A DNA stretch of 64,000 bases. Source: Echiichthys vipera. Taxonomy: Eukaryota; Chordata; Actinopteri; Perciformes; Trachinidae. The DNA lies in NCBI GenBank assembly GCA_963691815.1, contig OY829646.1, positions 3,831,152-3,895,151 of the forward strand. Direction: 5' to 3'. Every line of letters starts with the position of its first letter. The stretch's first letter is position 1. Positions 9,812 through 20,200 of the stretch are shown in pieces. Made by a program: the position numbers and the translations under genes. A model generated the notes under the pieces. That model saw only the letters and a program-made list of their open reading frames with translations, was not told where the DNA came from and searched no databases.

Positions 9812-12627
9812 GAAAGACTTCTCTCCACATCAACCCTATCTATCTTACCACCCGTTGACCACTCTAGCCTAGCATCCTTGAAGAGTGTTAGAGCCTTCTC
9901 GTATATTGCTGGTCTACTTTCAGCATAGGGTGTACAAAGAGAAACCCTTTTACCCATGCCTCTATACATCATGTGACCCACCCAAAACTTGGCAAAACAA
10001 AGCCAGAGACTGGTATTACTCTCTGTTAGAACAGCATTCACAATTGGTGTCAAGAAAAGGGAGTCTATTTTGGCTCCTAACTCTGGTACAGCTTTCTCTC
10101 CTTTTAACAGAGGTTTGTACATGACGTCTCTTTTAACATGCTCTTGCTGAGAGCTCCAGATGAATTGGAACATTAAACGTCTCAAAGTGGTGAGAAAGGT
10201 CTTGGGCACTGGTAGTGTGGCCTCCAGAAAAGTCAAGGATGCGAGAACCTCAGCCTTAATAACTAGAATTTTGCCAGTGAAAGTTAGATCCCTCTCCTCC
10301 CATTGCAGCAATTTTCCCCTGATAGCTGGTAATCTTGTTTCCCAATTTATAGTTTCCATACCCTTTCCAATTTCCACTCCCAAAATTTTTACCCTCTCTT
10401 TTTTTTCTATTAACCCTGTATCAGCTTTGGTTTCTCGCCAATTAAGGTAGAGGATCTCGCTCTTGGCCCGGTTCATTTTGGCCCCTGACGCTTGAGTAAA
10501 TTGCTCACACCAATGGAGAGTTTTAACTATTGACTTATTACTGGTACAAAGGATTGTCAAATCATCCATATACAAAGACAACTTAGCCTCCTTCCCATTA
10601 CTACCAGAGACAGGAAGGCCCTTAATATCAGTATCCTGTTCTATCCCACAGGCTAGAGGCTCCATGGCCAGGACAAACAGGCTGACAGACAGTGGGCATT
10701 CTTGTCTGACCCCTGACTGAATCGCAATAGGCTCAGTGAAATGTCCGTTAATGTTGACTCTACTAGAGCAATCAAAATACAGTAAATTAATCCATGCTCT
10801 CAAGTGTGGGCCAAACCCAAACCTCACCAGTGCTTGCTTTAGATATTCATGGCTTATCCTATCAAAGGCCTTTTCTAAATCCAGGCCAGCAATACAGAGG
10901 GGTACATTGCGATCTAAGTATGAGTCTCTTATTAAAGCAAGATTGTCACACATGGAGCGACCAGGGACCACACAGGTCTGCTCCACCCCAACCAACCTCT
11001 CTATCACCTCTTGTATTCGAAGAAATATAGCTTTGGCAATAATCTTACGGTCAACCCCAAGGAGTGTAAGGGGGTGCCAGTTTTTTAGATCTTTTTTCTC
11101 ACCTTTTTTAAAGAGTAGGGAGATGGTGCCATCCTTTAAGGATGGTGGCAGTGACCCAAATTGGAGGCTCTCATTGTACATCTCTAAGAGAGGCTCCTTT
11201 AACTCTGCCCAGAAGGTAGTATAAAATTCTTTAGGCAAACCATTAGCCCCAGGGGCCTTGTTATTTTGCATACTTTCTACTGCTTTTTTGAGCTCATGAA
11301 GAGATATTTTATCATCAAGTTTACTTTTAGATTCATCCAAATGTTTATTTACTTTAGACAGAAGGTTTTCTAAAGCGGACTTATCTAAATCTTCACTTTT
11401 GTAGAGGTCAGAGTAGAAGGCGTGGACACAGCTGAGTATATCATGTAATTCTGTTTTTTCTTGTCCGTCTTTATCCTTTAGTCCCTCTATAAAATGTTTT
11501 TGCTTAGTTAGTTTCCTAAAAAAATATCTAGAGCATTTTTCATTGTTCTCAATGTGGTGGACTCGGCTGCCTTGTGTTTCTGTAGCTTCAGACGTCTCTT
11601 TTTTGCGGTCCTTTTACCCCAATCTATAAAGAAGCGTTTTGCTCTAATCTTCATTTCTTCCCACCATTCTCCCACTAAGTTGAAGAAGGGCTTCAGGGAG
11701 AGCCAATGGTTGAGTTTGACCCTAAACTCACTGACCACCTTTTCATCTTGCAGTAGCGATGTATTCAGCTTCCATGAGCCTCTACCTTTTTGTATGACGT
11801 CTTTAAGCCTGACCGAGCATTCAATTTTATGGTGGTCAGAGAAGAAGACTGGAGTAGTTCCTGCGTCGATAACCTGCAGCCCCTTTGATGTCAGCAGAAA
11901 GTCTATTCTGGAATGGGTTCTGCCATTGGACCAGGTGTACCCAGGTAAACACAGATTTTTTGAGCGGTAAGCATCCCTCAATCGAAAATCTTTTATGATG
12001 TTTTGTAGAATTTCAGAACTGGAATCAAGCCTTACTGTGGAGGTGGTTTGTTTATCCTTTTTGTTAACCAAGCAGTTGAAATCACCGCCAAGAACTACCT
12101 CTGTGCTGCACAATAAAAGGGGCTGTAATTCTCTGAGTACTGCTAACCGCTCTTGGAGCTCTACTGGACAGTACACATTGATTACTCTAAGCCTGTTGCC
12201 CAACCATGAAACATCAATACAAAGAATTCTCCCATCAATTACACGATGTACCCTCTGAATGATAAAATCTTGCCCTCTAAATAATACCGCAACCCCTGAG
12301 GATCTGTTTTTATTGTCGCCTGACCATACTGACGGGCCATGCCTCCACCTGTCCTCAAATACCTTGTAGTTATCCCTGAAGGATAAATTACATTCTTGAA
12401 GTAAAATTATATCATTCCCTTCTGAGTGTAGAAAAGTGAAGGCTGACAAACATTTAACTGGGTCATTGAGTCCTCTAGTATTGAGGGATGCTATTGAAAG
12501 AAGAGCCATGGGATGCAGTTCAGGGGGTTCGAGATTAGTCCAGTGACATCATATGGGAAATCTACTTTTTCCTAAGGAGCTTCTTTTTCCTCGGTTTTTC
12601 AGCTTTCCCTACATTACTCGACATGTC
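9812..12627 (-). mobile_element. Tx1/L1-like LINE fragment, truncated at both ends
   Basis: The minus strand is nearly identical to the intact element at 54329-59749, covering the last codons of its ORF1 and most of its ORF2. Homology begins near 12627 (end of ORF1) and stops near 9812, before the last fifth of ORF2. The endonuclease part is at 12509-11508 and the reverse transcriptase at 11340-9812. An internal deletion of roughly 110-120 bp near 11565 removes the linker, and a 9-bp deletion lies in the RT. The YMDD box is present. No target duplication is found and no U1 sequence adjoins it. Confidence 0.9.
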
Positions 12628-12699
12628 GCGTAATCAATCAATTACACGTTGTACCCTCTGTAACACAGAGTTGTTTTTTAAGGACGACATGATCTCAGC

Positions 12700-13182
12700 A
12701 TGCCTGAGTTGGCTTGTGACGCATGCAAAGCCACATGGACTGCTAGAATTGAAGACCTTCTTCACAGTGACTACTGGCCGGCTACCCTTCACTTTGCCAC
12801 TATATATGCTACGGATATTTTCTTCTCATTTGAAGAAATTAAAATGGCTGCTCCTGGACTGTCGTGTCAGGTATTTTTAAGAATGCTAGATCAGCGAACT
12901 GTCCGCTTTGGTCGTGTGAGTATTGAAGTTATTTGTCCTTTTTAAACTATTTGTATTGTGTGTTCAAAACCTGGGTCGTTTAATTTGTGTAATGTGTCCT
13001 TTTTGTGATAGACTGGGAAGATCTCAGCTGATAGCTTTCTGAAAAGTTTCTTTGAGTGGGAGGCTGTGCGTTATGAGGTGGACAGCATCTGCAAGGAGGA
13101 GCACTTCACCTGTCCTGCGTGCAGCCCAGATATGCTTGCAGTTTCTGTGGATGGAAACCGCAAGCATTACCGTTTCAACTAG
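12700..13182 (+). pseudogene. KDZ (Kyakuja-Dileera-Zisupton) transposase-type fragment, two exons
   Basis: Exon A (12700-12915) encodes a stretch with a CDAC pair, then TARIEDLLHSDYWPAT and a helix ending LDQRTVRFGR. A GTGAGT donor follows directly. After an acceptor at 13010-13011 (GATAG), exon B (13012-13182) continues in phase with TGKISADSFLKSFFEWEAVRYE and a CPAC pair, ending in LAVSVDGNRKHYRFN and a stop. This order of motifs is what I recall from fish proteins with a cysteine cluster associated with KDZ transposases. The catalytic core is absent and the 5' side is cut by the LINE fragment at 12627, so it is a remnant. Confidence 0.55.
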
Positions 13183-13595
13183 GACAGGTTTATAGCACAC
13201 TGCAACAGCCTACAGTAGTCCACAATTTCCTTCATTATGATAAATACATATGTTAACTACAATAATAAACCCATTTTGATAGTACTGTATTCTGTGTGTA
13301 GGTACATAATGATGACATCCTTAGTAATTACCTATCAAACACCATATGAGCTGTGTTTTTGACTAGGACAGGTTCATAGCACACTGCAACAGCCTACAGT
13401 AGTCCACAATTTCCTTGATTATGATAAATACATATGTTAACTACAATAATAAACCCATTTTGATAGTACTGTATTCTGTGTGTAGGTAAATAATGATGAC
13501 ATCCCTAGTAATTACCTATCAAACACCATATGAGCTGTGTTTTTGACCAGGACAGGTTCATAGCACAATGCATAAGCCTAAAGTAGTCCACAATT
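13178..13595 (+). repeat. Tandem duplication of an about 182-bp segment (2.2 copies)
   Basis: The block starting at GACAGGTT near 13184 recurs near 13366 and partially near 13548, with only a few substitutions. It follows the KDZ-like exon directly and contains no open frame. Each copy begins just after a CTAG or CCAG, which looks like a splice acceptor. Confidence 0.85.
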
Positions 13596-13599
13596 AAGG

Positions 13600-14350
13600 G
13601 AGAGGAAGAGAGACCCTGTCGGAGGAAACCCGGGGCCCCTGTTGGAGGGCTCACCGGAGAGCGCCTGGTGGCCGGGTTTGCCACGGAGCCCGGCCGGGCA
13701 CAGCCTGTACAAGTGACGTGGCACCTCCCTCCTCTCCATCCTGTGGCCCCAACACTCACAGGAGGAACCGCTGGGGTCGGGGCACTGCTGCACGGGTGGC
13801 AGTGAGTTGAGGAGCCTCGACGGATCAGACACTGGCAGCAGAGGCTGGCTCTAGGGTTGTGGAACGTCACCTCTCTCTCAGAATTGGAGCTTGTGTGGAG
13901 GTGGAGTGCTACAAGTAAGATCTAGTTGGGCTCACCTCCACACACAGTCTGGATCTCGAACCGTACTCCTGGATAGGGGTTGGACCCTATTCTTCTCTGG
14001 AGTTACCCAGGGGGTGGGGATACTCACAAACCCCCGGCTGAGCGCCACGGTGTTGGAGTTCACCCCGGTGGACGAGAGGGTGGTGGGGGGGAAACTCTGA
14101 CTGTTGTTTGTGCATATGCACCGAAAACAGCAGTTCAGAGTATTCGGCCTTCTTGAAGACCCTTAAATGGAGTCCTGCATGGGGCTCCATATTGCTGCTG
14201 GGAGACTTCAACGCTCACGTGGGCAACAATGGAGACACCTGGAGAGGCTTGATTGGGAGGAAAGGCCTCCCTGATCTGAATCTGAGCGGTCGTCTGTTAT
14301 TGGACTTCTGTGCTAGTCACGGATTGTCTTTAACTAACACCATAACCCTA
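13600..14350 (+). pseudogene. I/Nimb-like LINE, endonuclease part
   Basis: GC-rich plus-strand sequence encoding, over several frames, the APE endonuclease of a common fish LINE. Recognisable parts are LDRGWTLFFSGV and LEFTPVDERV at 13960-14090 and LLLGDFNAHVGN followed by DFCASHGLSLTNT at 14190-14340. Frameshifts separate these blocks. The C-terminal part of what is probably the same type of element lies at 14954-15442. The clade is from memory of similar fish LINEs and could be wrong. Confidence 0.6.
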
Positions 14351-14409
14351 TCCCAACCCTAACCCTAAACAATGAAATCAGTTGGACTATATCTCTATCT
14401 TAGTATTAC

Positions 14410-14555
14410 ATTATGTCTGTCCATCTGTCCATCTTTTCTCTCTTTCTCTCTCCTTTTCTTCCTCCCCAACCGGTGCAGACAGATGTCCATCCTCCACAGA
14501 GCTGGGTCTTTCTGACGTTCCTGCCTGTTATAGGGAATGTTTTTGTTGCCACCGT
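14410..14555 (+). mobile_element. L2-like LINE 3' end fragment
   Basis: The reverse complement of the 4230-4395 segment, recognisable by its CT-rich stretch, CCCCAACCGG and the TATAGGGAATGTTTTTGTTGCC block. It sits between the two I/Nimb-like pieces and so probably interrupted that element. Confidence 0.7.
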
Positions 14556-14639
14556 ATTGTACGGGTATGACTATACGGGTATAGTTAACCAGGTATATCA
14601 TGTATTGACCCCCCAATTAAAATAGTACATTACATTAAA

Positions 14640-14940
14640 TAAGAAAAAGTTAGCAATTTTTTAGGTATATACTTTCATGTATGGTTACTACTAGAAAGTG
14701 TTTTCAGGCTTCAATGCTAGAAAACACAGTATCTTTCTCGTACTGTCCATTGCTGAAGGACTGTCTTTACCTTCTGTCACAGACGCTCCTCTTGTCTCAT
14801 GTTTTCAGAGTGGGGCAAAGAATCTTAAGGATTCTCTTCTTTCACAGTTTGTGTGTTTGTAGGCACTCCAATGTATGTGCACAACTACCGGAAAAGTGAG
14901 TTTTTCATAATATTAAGTCATTTTGTTATGTATGGTTAAA
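14640..14940. other. Unassigned spacer
   Basis: AT-rich sequence between LINE pieces. No gene, terminal repeat or recognisable element is seen. Confidence 0.5.
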
Positions 14941-14953
14941 CTCTCTTTCCGTT

Positions 14954-15442
14954 GTGACGAAAAGAGAGCTGAGCTGGAAGGCAAAGCTCTCGATCTACCG
15001 GTCAATCTTCGTTCCTACCCTCACCTATGGTCATGAAAGTTGGGTCATGACCGAAAGAACAAGGTCGCGAGTACAAGCGGCCGAAATGGGTTTTCTCAGG
15101 AGGGTGGCTGGAGTCTCCCTTAGAGATAGGGTGAGAAGTTCAGCCATCCGTGAGGAACTCGGAGTAGAGCCGCTGCTCCTTAGCGTTGAAAGGAGCCAGT
15201 TGAGGTGGTTCGGGCATCTAGTAAGGATGCCCCCTGGGCGCCTCCCTAGGGAGGTGTTCCAGGCACGTCCAGCTGGGAGGAGGCCTCGGGGAAGACCCAG
15301 GACTAGGTGGAGAGATTATATCTCCACACTGGCCTGGGAACGCCTCGGGATCCCCCAGTTAGAGCTGGTTAATGTGGCCTGGGAAAGGGAAGTTTGGGGT
15401 CCCCTGCTAAAGCTGCTGCCCCCGCGACCCGACCCCGGATAA
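14954..15442 (+). pseudogene. I/Nimb-like LINE, C-terminal part of ORF2
   Basis: A 162-residue open frame starting inside the post-RT region: FVPTLTYGHESWVMTE, then ERSQLRWFGHLVRMPPGRLP, an Arg-rich PRGRPRTRWRDYI segment, and a PPRPDPG end. This C-terminus is common in fish LINEs. The catalytic RT is missing, so it is a 5'-truncated copy or the remainder of the element at 13600. The 3' tail is GATGA/GATGAGAT-type short repeats at 15442-15468. Confidence 0.75.
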
Positions 15443-15511
15443 GCGGATGAAGATGAGATGAGATGATGGTTAAACATCTCATCTCTCATCTTCAACCGCT
15501 TATCCGGGGTC
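15431..15511. repeat. Inverted repeat of two LINE 3' tails (hairpin)
   Basis: The left arm at 15431-15466 contains GACCCCGGATAAGCGG and the GATGA tail. The right arm at 15477-15511 is its near-complete reverse complement. About 10 bp separate them. It looks like two tail-to-tail copies of the same LINE 3' end, the second one very short. Confidence 0.85.
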
Positions 15512-15545
15512 AGGTCACGACCAGTCAGAGCTTATATTCTGCTTA

Positions 15546-16779
15546 CAGTTTTTCTCGATTGCTAAGACACATTTCTTGAAAGCTTCTCTCCCTTTCTCTA
15601 AACTGTAAACACAAACCCCAATTTTCAAGCTACGTTCACAAAACCTCAGACTCTTCTTGCAAAACCAAACTTTCACCTCAAAACAGTTCAATCTGTGCCC
15701 AAAACTGAACTTTGTTGTCAAATCATGCCCCAAGTCAATCAAAATTAAAAACACTACTGAGCAGCCACTAAACACTACATAGAAAAATAGAAAACACAAT
15801 GCTCAGGACATGAAGCTGAATGCATGTTGCAAAACAAAAAAACTTGCATTTAGCACTTTACACAAAGACAAAAAACAGAAATCTTGTGCATTAACATGTA
15901 GCACTTGTACAGTACAAAAAACAAAGATCTTTTCAAAACAAACAGAAACCGTATGCATTTGCCACTTGTGTACAGTTCGGCATTGTCCTCACGGACCATA
16001 TCAACATACCTGTCCTCACACCCTTATGTGACAGTCTTTTAATTCTACTAAAAGAGAACATGCAGTTACAAAAAATATACATGGAATACTAGGCCTACAG
16101 ACAGTTAGACTAACCCTCCATTACAATACTACAGTACATCGGCACAGTGATGTACTGAAACATATATTTACTTACAGTATATACTGTGGTACAGTATATA
16201 CTGTAATATGTCATACAGTAATTTGCTCTCAACATTTACATACTGTACTATAATGTCAAAAAAGACCTGTTCTCTTCTCTAAATCTTCGGATTATGGTGG
16301 ACACAGTGAATCTAGCGATGTTTGGTTGTACACTTTGTCCGGCCTCCCTCATGCTCATACCATGGACAAGAACATGGTCAATCACAGTAGCTCTGATTTC
16401 GTCAGATATTACTGTTCTTTGTCTTCGCTGATCACCTTGACCACCTTGACCTCCTCGACCTCCTCTCACACAAACTCTTCCTCTTAGATTTCTATCCATT
16501 GTAGTGCCTCTCAAATCAGTGCTCTCTGAACTGGCTTTATATATTCCCTCACATCGTTAGCCACAAGTGTTATCAATTTTGAGTTGTTGTGTTCAAGTAG
16601 TGACAACCGTGCTTTAATTGTGTTTGACTTTTGCCACCTGTGCTCACCATTTTGCAGGTGGCAGGTGAAAAGTGCTCATGGTTTTGCCAAAAGAGTGATT
16701 GATTCAATCAGTGTGTTCAGGCAACAGAGAAATTGGTTCAGACAACAGGGTTTAGTGTTTTAGCAATTGAGAAAAACTA
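15546..16779 (-). mobile_element. Mariner/IS630-like DNA transposon, internally degraded
   Basis: The left end CAGTTTTTCTCGATTGCTAA and the right end (reverse complement TAGTTTTTCTCAATTGCTAA) are inverted repeats of about 20 bp. A TA duplication flanks the element (15544-15545 and 16780-16781), as in the Tc1/mariner superfamily. A minus-strand segment at 16514-16248 encodes 88 residues ending in a helix-turn-helix-like stretch (MREAGQSVQPNIARFTVSTIIRRF) of the kind found at the N-terminus of IS630-like transposases. The DDE catalytic part is missing, so it is non-autonomous. Confidence 0.75.
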
Positions 16780-16781
16780 TA

Positions 16782-16898
16782 ATGATGCTGCTATAGGCCT
16801 AGTCTGCCGGGGATAATACTTTTCCTGATACTCTGAGCTTCTCTCCTCTCTGTCTGTATCATTCATGTCTCATCAATGCATGTTACTAATTCAACTTC
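16782..16898 (+). mobile_element. L2-like LINE 3' UTR fragment split by the mariner-like element
   Basis: It matches the reverse complement of 5360-5490 (CTGCTATAGGCCTAG, then GGGATAATACTTTTCCTG). The missing upstream piece (TATTCTGCTTA) is found at 15533-15545, on the other side of the transposon. Confidence 0.85.
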
Positions 16899-17090
16899 TG
16901 TGTGTGTGTGTGAGTGTGTGTAAGCTGTGTGTGTGTGTGTGTCTGTGTGTGTAAACTATGTGTAAGCTGTGTGTGTGTGTGTGTTTAAGCTGTGTGTGTG
17001 TGCGTGTGTGAGAGAGTGTGTGTAAGCTGTGTGTGTGTGTTTGTAAGCTGTGTGTGTGTGTGTGTGAGTGTATGTGTGTGTGTGTGTAAG

Positions 17091-17129
<39 letters not shown>

Positions 17130-17130
17130 A
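16896..17130 (+). repeat. TG-rich microsatellite with interspersed TAAGCTG units
   Basis: Runs of TG dinucleotides are broken at intervals by TAAGC, giving irregular 20-30-bp units. It abuts the LINE fragment to the left. Confidence 0.95.
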
Positions 17131-17230
17131 AAGAAAAGTATATTAACAAGGAGGAACCAGAACCCTGTTCACCAGAAACATCTGAACATTTTGTGTTTGT
17201 AATTGTTGGCTTTGAAGATCCACTTTTTGA

Positions 17231-20200
17231 TCAGCTGTATTGTGTGGCTGGCTCCCATGTATCTTCCCAGTCCTTGCCGCTGCCAGGAAATGACAGAAAA
17301 ACACATATACATAAAACAAAGGTTATAGGATGACCTTTGCTTCTGACATATTCAATTGTCTATAATGTCTTTATTAAACCTTTATTATATATTAATATGT
17401 CATGCTACTGTCAGTACTGCTCAGAAGCAATTAAAAGTACTTGTGGGCAAATACTCAAAATGTAACTCTAAAATGGCAGGGTGACCAATGTATCACTGTA
17501 TAGATCCTATGTTTTTCACACCAACAGATAGTTTAATTTTCATTAAGGAAAAACTTACCACTTGGAGCATGGTGTCCACCTTACTTTCACTTCTTCCTTT
17601 CCCTGAAAGGCATGACATCAGAAAAAGTGACTTGTAGATATGAGAGAAACACGCTTTTCTTCTAGAGACAAATCTTAAATCTATGTGTGATGTAAAAAAC
17701 GGTCTTGAATGAAAATGTGTTGATAAAGCAACAATGTAAACAGCTAATATAGTATAATATAGTAAATATTTAGCGAAAACACAACTATAAAATGTAATGT
17801 ATGACAGACAGAGTTTCTGCATTGGTGAGCTTGGGTGCATTTAAAGTATTAAGTTAGTACAAAATAATATTTAAGTATATATGTGAATTACTATTATAAA
17901 TGGAAATAATGTTATTAAAAAAACATTATAAGAAATGGGATGGGAGACAATGTTGCAAAGATAGGAAACACTGAAGAGGAGCGTCTTATGTGGGTTCTGG
18001 AATAATGGCTGAAGCATAGTCAAATGTAAAAAACAAATTACCTTGATAGACATATAATGTTGAAGGATATTTAAGAATGTTACTCTTTGAATTAAAAAGA
18101 TACATTTACATAAACTTTAACTTTGGTAAAAACACATGAAGGCACAGAAAAGTCTGTACATCTCCTGAAATAAATTTTGAAGGCTAAAAATTCAGAGCAA
18201 ACTATTGACAACTTATTAAGGGGAGCAATATGAGGCATCCTGTCAGGGAACATCAAAAAATAGCACGGTCTGTGCACAGCCCAGGACTGAAAGGCTCTGT
18301 AGCGGCGATTCAAACTTACCAAAACATCATTGGTACAATATACAGACCATTGGTGATATCAGTAAAGTGAGATGTCTGCACAGAACCCAAAAGTTACATA
18401 CAACAGCCACCCAGCCACAGAGTGTTCACACTGCTTCCATCTGGATGAAGATAATGAAGTATCTGTTGCTGTACCACCAGAGTACAGAGCAGCTTGGGAT
18501 AGTCCTCAATCCATCCTCAACACTACACCATTACCTTTTTTCTTAAGCATTAACATTTTGCTTTCCTTATACAACCCTATAAATGGTTTTACATTGTATT
18601 TTACAAGGAAACCAAGGGAAGGAAGGGAAAACATACTTACGTTTAAAACCCTTTTGTCCACAATTCTGTCAAAAGGGAACACCTTCTGCGTCCTGTGCTT
18701 TCTGCATTCTAAAAAAGACAAAAATATGTATAAAAATCCAGAGTAATGTAGCAACACTACTGACTTCATTTGAAATATAAAGGACAACTAATTTTAATAC
18801 ATTTGTGAGATAAAGAGTAAATCTAACCTTTCATTTTGGGTATTTTTTTTCTGGAAGATACGGGACACAGAGAGGAGACTGGAGATGGAGGAGGAAGTTG
18901 AGAAGAGGAGAAGGAAGATGGAGGAGGAGGCTGAGGCGAGGAGAAGGATGGAGGAAGAGGCTGAGGCGAGGAGAAGGATGGAGGCAGCTGAGGGTGAGAA
19001 GAGGAGAAGGATGGAGGAAGAGGCTGAGAAGAGGAGAAGGATGGAGGAGGCTGAGAAGAGGAGAAGGATGGAGGCAGCTGAGGGTGAGAAGAGGAGAAGG
19101 ATGGAGGAGGCTGAGAAGATGAGAAGGATGGAGGAGGCTGAGAAGAGGAGAAGGATGGAGGCGGCTGAGAAGATGAGAAGGATGGAGGAGGCTGAGAAGA
19201 GGAGAAGGATGGAGGAGGCTGAGAAGAGGAGAAGGATGGAGGCGGCTGAGGGTGGGAAGAGGAGACGGACGGAGGAGGCTGAGAAGATGAGAAGGATGGA
19301 GGAGGCTGAGAAGAGGAGAAGGATGGAGGCGGCTGAGGGTGAGAAGGGGAGACGGACGGAGGAAGAGGCTGAGAAGAGGAGAAGGATGGAGGAAGAGGCT
19401 GAGGGTGAGAAGAGGAGACGGACGGAGGAAGAGGCTGAGAAGAGGAGAAGGATGGAGGAAGAGGCTGAGAAGAGGAGAAGGATGGAGGAAGAGGCTGAGG
19501 GTGTGAAGAGGAGAAGGGTGGAGGAGGCCGCTGAGATGGAGAAGATGGAGACACAACAGGTTGAAGGTGAAGAACAAATTCTTCTCCTGGTGTTTGTTCT
19601 TGTTCTGGTCCTGGTTCTGGTCCAACTTCAGATTGTTTGTCCACAGGGGGGGCTGGTGGACCATCCTTCGGTATTCCAGCTGCTTGTGGAATAAACAACT
19701 CTGCAAATATTGCAAATAAATTATTAAAAGGCACTAAAAAGGCTCAGAATGGATTAGGTCTCAATGCTACAATGGGCTAGATGTAACATGTATATTTACA
19801 TTTGTTGAATGTAGTGACACAGAGCCCATGAACAGATACACTGTGGGATAGGGGTGTAACGATATGGTTGTTAAAATTATACGATGGTTTCGTTTTCTAT
19901 GGTTACGATATGATTTAAGGACGATATCTGGCTCTTCTACAACGATACAATACGATGCAATGAGGTGAAATAGATCAAGTAACTGTTTTGGCCAAATATT
20001 CGGGGGGGAAATAATAATACCTGGATACTGGACATGCGGGTGAAGATTATCTTTTAAAGTAATCAGGGGTAAAATTATTATGGATATAAATATGTAAACA
20101 ACATTTATTTGCAAAATAAATTACATTTTTATTTGAGTACTTTCAATTCAGTCAACATTCAAGGTAGCTCAACATTTAACAACTTCTTTACAGGTGAAAG

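Noticed and set aside
14341..14372. Telomere-like CCCTAACCCTAA
   Set aside because: Only about two perfect units in an AC-rich stretch next to LINE sequence, too short for an interstitial telomere.
16992..17333. Plus-strand Cys/Val-rich 113-codon frame
   Set aside because: It is a translation of the TG microsatellite and runs antisense over the proposed last exon of the minus-strand gene.
18320..18520. A single clean exon linking 18641 to 18375 in the minus-strand gene
   Set aside because: Several acceptors are possible but none has a good pyrimidine tract, and the phases do not settle the choice. I left this part unresolved rather than force a model.
18885..19694. Long plus-strand Glu/Arg-rich coiled-coil-like frame
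   Set aside because: It mirrors the minus-strand Pro/Ser repeat. Splice-site phases on the minus strand connect exons on both sides, while the plus strand has no supporting exons.
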